Below, one piece after another: positions 39,994-48,066 of a stretch of DNA of 64,000 nucleotides. The DNA lies in contig NZ_FOMK01000001.1 of the NCBI RefSeq assembly GCF_900112615.1, positions 62,001 to 126,000 of the forward strand, in the 5' to 3' direction. The DNA comes from Chitinophaga sp. CF118. GTDB taxonomy: Bacteria > Bacteroidota > Bacteroidia > Chitinophagales > Chitinophagaceae. Under the pieces are notes generated by a model that had not been told where the DNA came from, ran no database searches, and was given only the letters and a program-made list of their open reading frames with translations. Every line of letters begins with the position of its first letter. Position 1 is the stretch's first letter. The position numbers and the translations under genes were made by a program.

Positions 39994-42153
39994 TCACGCT
40001 TTAAGGTTAATGTTGCCGAAGGGTTGCTGACGAAGCCGTTTACCTGTTGCGGCAAAAACTGCATTTGCAATAGCTGGTGCAGTGGGCGGTACGCCACATT
40101 CTCCGGCTCCTCCCATTTTGTCGGTGCTGTCTACAATATGCACTTCAATGACAGGCGTTTCACTCATTCTGGCTACCCTGTAATCGTGAAAATTGCTTTG
40201 TTTAACATGTCCTTTTTCCAGCGTGATCTCACCATACAATGCTACTGCCACTCCAAAATTAATACCACTTTCCATCTGCGCACGTACACCATCAGGATTT
40301 ACTGCCAGTCCGCAATCAATAGCGCAAACTACCTTATGTACTTTCACAAGACCATTCGCATCAATTGATACTTCTGCTACCTGCGCAACATAACTTCCAA
40401 AAGACTCATGCACGGCTACTCCGTTGAAATGTCCTTCAGGTAATGATTGTCCCCAATTCGCTTTTTCAGCAACCAGGTTTAGCGCAGCCAGATGACGTGG
40501 ATGTTTTTTAAGCAATGTACGGCGATATTCAACAGGATCTTTGCCGGCAGTATGTGCCAGTTCATCCACCAATGTTTCCATTACAGAGGCTGTGTGGGTA
40601 TGTCCCACCGAACGGAACCACAATACAGGCATGCCGGTTGTTGTGGTATGCAATCCTACATAATGATCCGGTACATCCTCCATATAGGGAGAGTCAGACA
40701 CTCCTTCAACAGAAGTAGGATCTATTCCGTTTTTTATCATTGCTGCAAAAGGCCCCGCACCTCCCATGATGGATTGTCCTACAATTGTATGATCCCATGC
40801 GATAGGCATTCCTGCTGCATCGAGTCCTATTTTAGCGCGATGTACAAAACTGGGACGGTAATAACCACCTCTGATATCATCCTCACGCGTCCATACCATT
40901 TTAATGAACTTACCGCTGTTTTTTGCGATCTCTACGGCTTCCACTACAAAATCAGAAGTTGGGGTCGCTCGTCTTCCAAAGCCCCCACCGAGAAATACGG
41001 TATGCATATTCACCTGTTCAGTTTTGAATCCCAATACTTTTGCAGCTGCTTCCTGATCAGTCATCTGCATTTGTGAACCAGTCCAAATCTCACATTGTCC
41101 ATTCTCAATTTTCACCGTACAGTTGATGGGTTCCATAGGTGCATGGGCCAGATATGGGAAAGAATATTCTGCTTCTACTGTTTTCACGGCTTTTGACATG
41201 GCACTATTCACATCCCCTTTCTGTGCAGCAGGTAATCCTCTTGTACCGGCCAGCTGCCTGAATTCAGCTAACTGTGCAACGCTGTCAAAAGACGCAATTG
41301 CACTGTTAATCCATTCAATTTTCAGTGCATCTCTTCCTTTTTTAGCCGCCCAGAAATGATCTGCGATAACGGCTACTCCAGTTGAAACCTGCACCACATC
41401 ACGTACACCGGGTATTGCTTTCGCCTTTGTAGCATCAAACGATTTCACTTTACTCCCATATACCGGAGGATGTGCCATCACAGCTGTAAGCATTCCGGGG
41501 AACTGCATATCCATACCAAATTTGGCGGTACCGTTCACTTTGGCAGGAGCATCCAGTCGTTTTGCTCCTTTGCCAATATATTTCCAGTCTTTAGGACCTC
41601 GCAAAGGCACATCTTTTGGCGGAGGTAATGTTGAGGCAGCTGCGCTCAGTTCTCCATAACTGGCACGTTTAGTTCCTGCTATTACCCAACCATTTTCTGT
41701 CCGGCATTCTGATTCACTTACGCCAAACTTTTTAGCTGCAGCAGAAACGAGCAACACACGGGCAGTTGCACCAGCTTTCCGGTAGCGGTCAAATTCAGAC
41801 CATGTGGTACTTGATCCACCAGTGATCTGTATTCCAAATGCTGTATGCCTATAAGGATCTCCCGCGGGGCTATGTTCTACCTGGATTTTGCTCCAGTCTG
41901 CATCAAGTTCTTCTGCTATTAACATGGTTAGGGTAGTCCATATTCCCTGTCCCATTTCTGAATGTGCCAGCACCACATGAACACTATCATCAATTCCTAC
42001 ACGCAAATAAGCGTTGGGAACAAAATCAGTATCTGCAGAAACTGCTGCTCCTTTCAGGCGGCTTACACCAGGCACAACAAAGGAGATCATCAGTCCTCCG
42101 CTTAATATAGCGCCTTTTTTGAGGAAGTTCCGGCGGCTTGTATTGGTTGTCAT
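39994..42153 (-). CDS. iorB: Molybdopterin-binding subunit of isoquinoline 1-oxidoreductase-type hydroxylase
   Basis: The 719-residue large subunit of a two-subunit xanthine-oxidase-family hydroxylase. It opens with a twin-arginine signal (TSRRNFLKKGAILSGGLMI), so the folded cofactor-bearing complex is exported. Recognisable cofactor-binding segments include GQGIWTTLTMLIAEELDADW, GGSSTTW, FLGGGFGRRATPTSDFVVEA and the C-terminal GGAGECGVPPTAPAIANAVF, where Glu in GAGE is the expected catalytic base. The gene lies 5 bp after the iron-sulfur subunit gene. The substrate is probably a heteroaromatic or aldehyde, but cannot be read from sequence. It lacks FAD-binding domains, consistent with electron transfer to the adjacent cytochrome. 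Confidence 0.93.
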   Translation of the reverse strand: MTTNTSRRNFLKKGAILSGGLMISFVVPGVSRLKGAAVSADTDFVPNAYLRVGIDDSVHVVLAHSEMGQGIWTTLTMLIAEELDADWSKIQVEHSPAGDPYRHTAFGIQITGGSSTTWSEFDRYRKAGATARVLLVSAAAKKFGVSESECRTENGWVIAGTKRASYGELSAAASTLPPPKDVPLRGPKDWKYIGKGAKRLDAPAKVNGTAKFGMDMQFPGMLTAVMAHPPVYGSKVKSFDATKAKAIPGVRDVVQVSTGVAVIADHFWAAKKGRDALKIEWINSAIASFDSVAQLAEFRQLAGTRGLPAAQKGDVNSAMSKAVKTVEAEYSFPYLAHAPMEPINCTVKIENGQCEIWTGSQMQMTDQEAAAKVLGFKTEQVNMHTVFLGGGFGRRATPTSDFVVEAVEIAKNSGKFIKMVWTREDDIRGGYYRPSFVHRAKIGLDAAGMPIAWDHTIVGQSIMGGAGPFAAMIKNGIDPTSVEGVSDSPYMEDVPDHYVGLHTTTTGMPVLWFRSVGHTHTASVMETLVDELAHTAGKDPVEYRRTLLKKHPRHLAALNLVAEKANWGQSLPEGHFNGVAVHESFGSYVAQVAEVSIDANGLVKVHKVVCAIDCGLAVNPDGVRAQMESGINFGVAVALYGEITLEKGHVKQSNFHDYRVARMSETPVIEVHIVDSTDKMGGAGECGVPPTAPAIANAVFAATGKRLRQQPFGNINLKA

Positions 42154-42158
42154 ATTTT

Positions 42159-42629
42159 TTATTTTACGCCTGCTTCATGTTGTAATTTTGCTGCCAGATG
42201 AATGGCCTTACGGATCCGTGGGTAAGTTCCACAACGGCAGATATTGCCTGTCATAGCATCATCTATATCAGCATCGGTCGGATCAGGATTTTCCCGGAGT
42301 AACACTGCGGCAGACATGATTTGTCCGGACTGGCAGTATCCGCACTGTGGTACGTCTTCGGCTATCCAGGCCCGCTGTAAAGGATGGCTGAGATCCGGAG
42401 AAAGTCCTTCTATCGTAACAATTTCCTGGCCTTCAGCTCTGGAAACCAAAGTTACACATGACCGTACTGCCTCTCCATTAAGATGTACAGTACAGGCACC
42501 ACACTGCGCCACGCCACAGCCAAACTTTGTTCCCGTCAGTCCCAGGATATCACGTAATACCCAAAGTAGCGGCATATCAGGACTAGCATCAACAGTATAG
42601 TCCTTATGGTTGACCTTTAGTTTAATCAT
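42159..42629 (-). CDS. iorA: [2Fe-2S] subunit of isoquinoline 1-oxidoreductase-type hydroxylase
   Basis: A small subunit of about 156 residues carrying two iron-sulfur clusters. A plant-ferredoxin-like cluster uses [16 protein letters not shown] plus a later Cys (VRSCVTL), and the helical C-terminal cluster uses QCGYCQSGQ and [17 protein letters not shown] chose the Met before [10 protein letters not shown]; a start five codons upstream (42644) is possible. It is the first gene of a five-gene minus-strand operon (iorA, iorB, cytochrome, xdhC, mocA). The 365 bp upstream contain only the terminator of the neighbouring operon and AT-rich DNA. Confidence 0.93.
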   Translation of the reverse strand: MIKLKVNHKDYTVDASPDMPLLWVLRDILGLTGTKFGCGVAQCGACTVHLNGEAVRSCVTLVSRAEGQEIVTIEGLSPDLSHPLQRAWIAEDVPQCGYCQSGQIMSAAVLLRENPDPTDADIDDAMTGNICRCGTYPRIRKAIHLAAKLQHEAGVK

Positions 42630-42903
42630 AATATTTGCTTTCAATAAGTAATAGTAAAGGAGATACGGGATTTCAAACTAGCTTCCTACTAGTCTTAACA
42701 TATATTTGATAAAAGTAGTTCAACTGGGAGAGAATTAATTATACAATTCAAACAGAAAATTATAAAAATCAAATAATTGGGGAATTATAGGGTTATAGAT
42801 TGGTGATGATCATAAATACACTGTGCCTCATTACCAATTGCGTGCAATCAACAAATCTATTGGACAATCTCATTTTAACAGCATGAGCCATTCTGTATGG
42901 ATT

Positions 42904-42939
42904 AAAAAAACTAACCGGATACTTTCTGTATCCGGTTAG
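42904..42939 (-). terminator. Strong intrinsic terminator of the sigma-factor operon
   Basis: A perfect 12-bp stem, CTAACCGGATAC with GTATCCGGTTAG, closes a five-base loop (42911-42939). On the minus strand seven Ts follow (42904-42910). It lies 56 bp after the DUF5777 gene. Confidence 0.9.
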
Positions 42940-42994
42940 TAACATGTTGGCATAAATTATAAACACCGGGCAAACAATGATTAATCACTAATAG

Positions 42995-43879
42995 CTATTT
43001 CTTAAAGTTGAATGATCTTGAAACATTAAATCCAAAAAAGATATCGCCTTTCCCCCAGGTTCCGTCTGTTTTGGCAAGATAGTAAGGTGCCACCATACCA
43101 TTCGAATTGGTGAATATCAACTGAAATACGTGACCACCTGTTTCAATATCTATACCCAGGGAAAGGGAGTTTTTCATACTTGTACTAACTACCTGATCTG
43201 GTAAAAGGTAATTGTATTCAGCTGTTAAACTCATTCTTTTGGTGAACTTCATCCGGCCTCCAACGCTTACTGCAAAAGCATCATTCTTATCCTCTGGAGT
43301 AGGAACAAGGTTGAAATGCATCCAGGTAGGCACTACCTCTAAAGACAGATTACGCGTGAATTTACGGGCAATAAGTATCTGGGTAGTATAACTGGTACGA
43401 TACTTTCCGTTCAGATATGGCTTATCAGTATAACGTTGTGTATAGTTGCTAACCAGTCCGTAAAGGCTTACTGAAACAGGGCTTAATCCTGTAGTCTGTT
43501 GTAACAGTTTATATTTAAGCGAACCATCAAAAGCCTTATCAACGGAACTGCGGCCAACTCCTACAGACAACCTGTCGGTAATACCATAATCCAATCCGAA
43601 GCGGATTGAAGCATTATCCAATCCAAAAAGTTCATACGAACCCGCGTTCAGTTTACCGAACCGGTGCATAATCAGGAACTGCAGACTTTTTCTACCGGGA
43701 GATTCTACAGTCGGCAAATTGACAATCTGTGTGGCTTTAAATGTGCCTGTCACTACCTCATGCTTTTGCTGCAGGCTGAGAGAATCGTCCAATGATTGCA
43801 GGAGGTTGTTATCCTGGGCTGCTACAACACCACATTGAAGTACTAAAAAGAATAAAATATAAATGATTGTTTTTTGCAT
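42995..43879 (-). CDS. DUF5777-family outer-membrane beta-barrel protein
   Basis: A 294-residue exported protein with a signal peptide (MQKTIIYILFFLVLQCGVVAAQ). The mature part is rich in alternating hydrophobic and aromatic strands (FLIMHRFGKLNAGSYELFGL, RFGLDYGITDRLSVGVGRS) and ends in Phe-rich strands (FFGFNVSRSFNFKK), as expected for a porin-like barrel. The pattern matches Bacteroidota DUF5777 proteins, whose function is unknown and which often sit beside YceI and cytochrome genes, as here. It is the last gene of the operon, 8 bp after yceI. Confidence 0.8.
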   Translation of the reverse strand: MQKTIIYILFFLVLQCGVVAAQDNNLLQSLDDSLSLQQKHEVVTGTFKATQIVNLPTVESPGRKSLQFLIMHRFGKLNAGSYELFGLDNASIRFGLDYGITDRLSVGVGRSSVDKAFDGSLKYKLLQQTTGLSPVSVSLYGLVSNYTQRYTDKPYLNGKYRTSYTTQILIARKFTRNLSLEVVPTWMHFNLVPTPEDKNDAFAVSVGGRMKFTKRMSLTAEYNYLLPDQVVSTSMKNSLSLGIDIETGGHVFQLIFTNSNGMVAPYYLAKTDGTWGKGDIFFGFNVSRSFNFKK

Positions 43880-43887
43880 AGAAGAAA

Positions 43888-44427
43888 CTATTTAGCTGGT
43901 AAAAATTCTGCACTTACCTGTACAGGTATTTCTGACGCGATTTTATCTTTAACCAGTGACGGTATTTTTATGTTATAATCTGATGGTTTAATCTTAAATG
44001 CAGATTTACCAATAAGTTTGCCCTGTTGTAATTCCAGTTCAGCAGGTATACTAACTGGTTGCGTTACGCCGTGTAGTGTAAGTTTACCATCAATCTGTAC
44101 TTTATAAGTACCAGGTGTAGTTCCAATATTACCGGTAATAGTACCTGCAAACTGCGCCTTCGGATATTTATCGCTTTCCACGTAATTCTCATTGAAATGA
44201 TCCTGCATCAACTGCTTTTCAAAAAGAAAGTTTTTTTGTAACAGCGTAAAAGCGATCGTTTTCTTTGATGCATCTATAGCCGCGAATACCTGACTGTTTA
44301 CAGCCTTGATATCTTCCATCGGCGTTTTAGAATTGAAACTGATCTTACCGTTGCGGGTAATCCAGGATTGTGCTTGTACGGGTATGTACAGCAGGCTGGC
44401 AATTATTATAGAATATATTATTTTCAT
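43888..44427 (-). CDS. YceI-family periplasmic lipocalin-like protein
   Basis: A 179-residue secreted protein of the YceI fold, whose members bind isoprenoid or other lipophilic ligands in a beta barrel. It has a signal peptide (MKIIYSIIIASLLYIPVQAQ) and typical segments KISFNSKTPMEDIKA, YPKAQFAGTITG, LTLHGVTQPVSIPAEL and FKIKPSDYNIKIPSLVKDKI. The reading frame extends 47 codons further upstream into the cytochrome gene, but the signal peptide fixes the start at 44427, 10 bp after that gene's stop. Confidence 0.9.
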   Translation of the reverse strand: MKIIYSIIIASLLYIPVQAQSWITRNGKISFNSKTPMEDIKAVNSQVFAAIDASKKTIAFTLLQKNFLFEKQLMQDHFNENYVESDKYPKAQFAGTITGNIGTTPGTYKVQIDGKLTLHGVTQPVSIPAELELQQGKLIGKSAFKIKPSDYNIKIPSLVKDKIASEIPVQVSAEFLPAK

Positions 44428-44437
44428 ATTGTTCCTG

Positions 44438-44839
44438 TTAGTTATTTTGTGTACCGCGATTAATCCAGTCCCTGATGATGTTAATGTTACAATCGGACAA
44501 TTTAGATCCTCCCAGTGGCATTGCAGCAAAACCGGAAGCATGTGTAATAGTACCAAGCAGGTTACCATTATCTGCCTGTGTTTTCAGTTTGGCATAGCTA
44601 TCCAGGGAAATACCACCGGCAGCAGAGCCATTACCATGACAACCATAACAATAATTTGAAATGATGGGCTGCACATTTGCCGCATATTTCATGTTCACTG
44701 TATCACAGGTAGTGCCACCAGTGCCGGTAGTATCTGTACCTTTCGCTAAGTCTGTTTCATTACTTTTAGAACAGGATACCATCATCATCAGATTGCAGAC
44801 AATGATTATTGCACCCATTGGTAAGAGTACTTTTCTCAT
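44438..44839 (-). CDS. Monoheme cytochrome c lipoprotein
   Basis: A 133-residue protein with a lipoprotein signal (MMMVSCSKS, lipobox Cys near residue 23), a Gly/Thr-rich linker, then a small cytochrome c domain with one heme motif, CYGCH. A downstream Met (FAAMPLGGSKLSDCNI) is a plausible axial ligand, and the C-terminal helix reads IIRDWINRGTQNN as in many Bacteroidota cytochromes. It lies 5 bp after the OB-fold gene. Probable role: electron transfer at the periplasmic face. Confidence 0.87.
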   Translation of the reverse strand: MRKVLLPMGAIIIVCNLMMMVSCSKSNETDLAKGTDTTGTGGTTCDTVNMKYAANVQPIISNYCYGCHGNGSAAGGISLDSYAKLKTQADNGNLLGTITHASGFAAMPLGGSKLSDCNINIIRDWINRGTQNN

Positions 44840-44844
44840 ATTTT

Positions 44845-45267
44845 TTACTTTTTATGGTTAACGATAGTAGCATCGATTAGACTTACATCCATTATAAATC
44901 CTGTGCAACGGCCTTTGATATGTACCAGTTCTCCCACATTCGGAGCAGGTGTATTTACTCCGCTAACAAGCGTACAATTAATCCCTCCCTGGCTATTCTC
45001 TCCGGATAATAAAATGGAAAGATCTGCACCACTTTGTTGTACGTCAGTTACAGTACCTGTTACCTCAAGTATTTTGTTGCCATATTGTATATTAGCTGCC
45101 TGCTCATCTTTCACAAAAGCTTCAAACAATTCTTTTGCAGACACCTGTTTATCCGTTTGAATGTCTGCCGCAGTTTTTCTGGGCATGTTGTACAGGTGGT
45201 ATCCTATTGCCATGAGTGTAAGGCACAGGATTCCCCCTGCGAAAATGATTATCCTTTTTCGCATCAT
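44845..45267 (-). CDS. Membrane-anchored OB-fold (tRNA_anti-like) protein
   Basis: A 140-residue protein with an N-terminal membrane anchor (IIIFAGGILCLTLMAIGYHLY). A segment typical of the tRNA_anti-like OB fold follows: VSAKELFEAFVKDEQAAN, GNKILEVTGTVTDVQ, and NVGELVHIKGRCTGF. Members are common in Bacteroidota and have no firmly assigned role. Here the OB domain would be periplasmic. The start is 19 bp after the stop of the sigma-linked barrel protein, and a second Met follows directly. Confidence 0.78.
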   Translation of the reverse strand: MMRKRIIIFAGGILCLTLMAIGYHLYNMPRKTAADIQTDKQVSAKELFEAFVKDEQAANIQYGNKILEVTGTVTDVQQSGADLSILLSGENSQGGINCTLVSGVNTPAPNVGELVHIKGRCTGFIMDVSLIDATIVNHKK

Positions 45268-45286
45268 GTTTTTTTTTGATTTAGAA

Positions 45287-46735
45287 CTAAAAACGGATAG
45301 GCCGAGTGATACCTACGTTAAGGCCCACACTTGTTAGTGGCAGATTACCAATTCCAACTCCACCGGCTGGTATCTTCAGATATGGTTCTACACGAAGTGT
45401 ACCTATTGCACCTAAACGATGCTCATAGCCTACACCCACATGTATAATAGAAAACCAGTTCCGGGTAGAATTCTTATAAGCCCAGTTTTTTGTATCGATA
45501 TTATTATCTAATTCGTATTTGTAGTCATAACTCTCCTTACCCATTATGTAAGAAGAAACCCCTCCATTCACATACCAGTTGCTCTTTTCCTTTATCTTAA
45601 ATACATAGCGCACATTCAAAGGAATCTCAATCATACGGCACCAGCCATCTACATTAATGATTTTCATACCCGGATATGTAGGGATCTTTTTTGTACTGAA
45701 ATAACTTCCTTTGGAATAATAATACTTGCGTTCAAACAACACACCTGTTTCTACTGCTACACGCCGGGAGATTCTGTAACCAACTATCACTCCTGCATTG
45801 TATCCTACCTTGCTTACACGCTGTCCTTTCACTGTACTGAAATCCGGACTGGCAACGATTCCCGCATAAAGGCCTTTCTGCACCGGAACTTTTAATTTTA
45901 CAGAAGGAGCTGACACCGTACTATCCGGATGTAGTGCAAGTTTTGTAATAACTCTTCCAGTTTGAAGGTGTGCTGATATAGACTCCTCATTTTCACTGGC
46001 AGTTGGTAATAAGTGCAGGCTTAAACCTGAGTTATCAGTCAAACCAGTTAAAGAAATCCCGGTACTATTATTTGTATTTGCCGGAACAAGGTTGTTAGAA
46101 CCATTATTCTTAAAAGGCGTATTCCCTTGCTTCTTTAGCGGAACAACGATCTTAGCTGTAGCATTATTCCCTGCGGAATTTTCCTGAACAGGAATGTTAC
46201 TCACAGATGTACTGTTATTCATCCCGGCTTTTACCGGAACATTGATTTTACCAACAGTTGTGACATTATTCCTGGCAGTGTTTACCTGAGCAGGAATGTT
46301 ACTAACAGTTGTGGTACTTCCGGCTTTTTCCGGAACAGGAATATTACTTACAGATGTACTGTTATCACTCTCTGTGTTATCCGGAACGCTCTTGTTATTT
46401 TTCAAAGTCATCTTATCACTTTCCGTTGTATTCAGTGGAGCAGTAGTAGTAACTCCGGTATTAGAGATCGACGTGCCACTACCTTCCCTGGGTGGTAAAT
46501 TACCCATTTTCAATACTGACACACAGGTAATAAACAGCAGGAATGTAAGTAACGGTCTCCATAGCCATTTCAACCACTTGCTGTCCCTCAACCTTTTATT
46601 AGAAGAGGTTTGCTGGCTGTTTGACTGAGGCAACCGGCGCATCACGGCATCCCAATCTGACCCGTCAGTCTTTAAGGGATACTGCGAAGCTGCGTTACGA
46701 AATAATTCGTCCATATCGTCATCTAGGAGCTGCAT
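45287..46735 (-). CDS. Inner-membrane-anchored beta-barrel protein, probable regulator partner of the ECF sigma factor
   Basis: A 482-residue protein with unusual architecture. Residues 1-55 are cytoplasmic and charged, starting DDDMDELFRNAASQYPLK as in many Bacteroidota proteins encoded after ECF sigma factors. A membrane span follows at about 58-75 (LWRPLLTFLLFITCVSVL). Residues about 80-280 are a Ser/Thr/Asn/Val-rich linker with repeated units around VSNIPV. The C-terminal 200 residues form a PorT-like outer-membrane barrel (GYRISRRVAVETGVLFERKY; VGLNVGITRPIRF). The N-terminus probably binds the sigma factor, whose gene overlaps this one by 13 bp. An alternative start is Met8. Confidence 0.8.
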   Translation of the reverse strand: MQLLDDDMDELFRNAASQYPLKTDGSDWDAVMRRLPQSNSQQTSSNKRLRDSKWLKWLWRPLLTFLLFITCVSVLKMGNLPPREGSGTSISNTGVTTTAPLNTTESDKMTLKNNKSVPDNTESDNSTSVSNIPVPEKAGSTTTVSNIPAQVNTARNNVTTVGKINVPVKAGMNNSTSVSNIPVQENSAGNNATAKIVVPLKKQGNTPFKNNGSNNLVPANTNNSTGISLTGLTDNSGLSLHLLPTASENEESISAHLQTGRVITKLALHPDSTVSAPSVKLKVPVQKGLYAGIVASPDFSTVKGQRVSKVGYNAGVIVGYRISRRVAVETGVLFERKYYYSKGSYFSTKKIPTYPGMKIINVDGWCRMIEIPLNVRYVFKIKEKSNWYVNGGVSSYIMGKESYDYKYELDNNIDTKNWAYKNSTRNWFSIIHVGVGYEHRLGAIGTLRVEPYLKIPAGGVGIGNLPLTSVGLNVGITRPIRF

Positions 46736-47298
46736 ATGTCAAATTCCTGTGTATCATTGTTTAATTTCTTCTTTAAATGGGCTCTTGCTTTCGCCAGGTT
46801 AGATTTGGAGGCACCTATACTAATCCGCAACTTATCCGCAATTTCCTGGTGTGAAAAACCATCTATTACATACATATTAAATGCTACCTGGTAAGAGGGG
46901 GGTAACTCCTTTACCAATATGATCAACTCCTTGTAATACAACTTTTGTTCCGCAGATTCACCCATATCCGCTTCTTCCCAGACATAATCCGGAATCCCTC
47001 CTATTTCAGGGATCATATTCTTCCTGCGTAACTCATCGATAGCCGTATTCACCATGATTTTTCTAATCCAACCCATCAGCATCCTTTCCAGATCTTCCGA
47101 GTCTTCATAACTAAACCGCTCAAAATGACTGAATAACTTCACAAATCCATCATTCACAATATCCGCAGATTTTTCATATCTGTAAATATACCTGAATACT
47201 ATCTTAAATGCATAGCCATAATACCGCTCATACAGAAGCTTTTGGCATCTGGGTTGGTTTTCCTGGCACCCAATTATTATAGCAGTCAGTTGTTCCAA
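46723..47298 (-). CDS. ECF-family RNA polymerase sigma factor
   Basis: A 191-residue extracytoplasmic-function sigma factor. Region 2 includes RYIYRYEKSADIVNDGFVKLF and region 4 has LPPSYQVAFNMYVIDGFSHQEIADKLRISIGASKSNLAKA, the DNA-binding helix-turn-helix for the -35 site. The only in-frame start before region 2 is a TTG at 47298; an in-frame TGA lies just upstream. It begins a six-gene minus-strand run ending at 42995 with gaps of at most 19 bp, so it probably directs its own operon. Confidence 0.9.
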   Translation of the reverse strand: MEQLTAIIIGCQENQPRCQKLLYERYYGYAFKIVFRYIYRYEKSADIVNDGFVKLFSHFERFSYEDSEDLERMLMGWIRKIMVNTAIDELRRKNMIPEIGGIPDYVWEEADMGESAEQKLYYKELIILVKELPPSYQVAFNMYVIDGFSHQEIADKLRISIGASKSNLAKARAHLKKKLNNDTQEFDICSS

Positions 47299-47589
47299 AT
47301 CAATTAATAATGGTCAAAAGTTGTCATGTTACAATGATAATACGGGGATTTGATAGATTGGTTGCCTGGAAGAAGATATTTTTTTTGAAAAAAACCTTCT
47401 CAGGGTCTAAAAACGAACTAACAATTTAATAATCAACATATTAATAAAAATGCAATTTCAAAATAAATAAGGTGTGTGTCCTGAGGCTATCAGGATGGAT
47501 AATCGGCGTTAACTCCATAAAGCTTTGTCTATTAACAGAAAGGAATGTAAATTTTTATAATAAACAACAATTAGTAATATGATTTCTTA

Positions 47590-47814
47590 TTGAAAAGGTA
47601 TGGTAGTTATAGACAGATAATAATAGGTGTGTTATTAAATTCGGGGAATGTTCGGGATGTCTTCCAGGAGAATTGGGAGAGTCTGGCAACCTACTCTGAA
47701 CTTTCCTGGAAGTCACTCCAATCACTCCCAAATAGAAATGAAAACATTAATGCTCTTTCCATAACCCTCCGGAATAATTATTTAATATTTACCTGGACAG
47801 AAGACCTGAATTAA
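47590..47814 (+). CDS. Doubtful small open reading frame
   Basis: A 74-codon frame starting with TTG (RYGSYRQIIIGVLLNSGNVR...). I do not recognise it. It has no clear start signal, domain or conserved partner, and could be noise. It lies in the 768-bp gap between the divergent sigma-factor gene and the first Rpn-like gene; apart from this and the promoter/terminator pair at 47909-47996 I see nothing else in that gap. Confidence 0.2.
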   Translation: MKRYGSYRQIIIGVLLNSGNVRDVFQENWESLATYSELSWKSLQSLPNRNENINALSITLRNNYLIFTWTEDLN

Positions 47815-47908
47815 ATGCGTAAAAAGTAAATTCCCGGTGCAATCTTTTCTGCATTAAACTGATTATAGGTTAATCAATATTTACTTTTCTAAAAAAACTC
47901 AATTATTT

Positions 47909-47940
47909 TTTGAACTGAATTTAGTATTTCCTTATATTCG
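47909..47940 (+). promoter_or_regulatory. Candidate Bacteroidota promoter upstream of the Rpn-like genes
   Basis: TTTG (47909-47912) and TATATTCG (47933-47940) are separated by 20 bases and match the TTTG/TAnnTTTG layout with one mismatch in the -7 element. Transcription would start near 47947 and meet a terminator after about 50 bases. Confidence 0.5.
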
Positions 47941-47955
47941 TTACTCGAAAATATT

Positions 47956-47996
47956 AGAGCAGCTTGGTAACTAAACATCTCGGCTGCTCTTTTTTG
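47956..47996 (+). terminator. Intrinsic terminator 70 bp upstream of the first Rpn-like gene
   Basis: AGAGCAGC (47956-47963) pairs with GCTGCTCT (47983-47990) around a 19-base loop and is followed by a run of Ts. No clear plus-strand gene lies just upstream, so it may end a short RNA or act as a leader attenuator. Confidence 0.65.
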
Positions 47997-48066
47997 TTAC
48001 CCGATCATTATTTTTCTCCCCTGTTAAAAATTGAGGTACTTATTTATTAATCATTTATTCAATTAA

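Noticed and set aside
40492..41076. A 194-codon plus-strand ORF opposite iorB
   Set aside because: It is antisense to the well-supported Mo subunit and has a His/Cys-rich composition with no domain.
44428..44568. Longer N-terminus for the YceI gene
   Set aside because: It would overlap the cytochrome gene in another frame, and the signal peptide begins at 44427.
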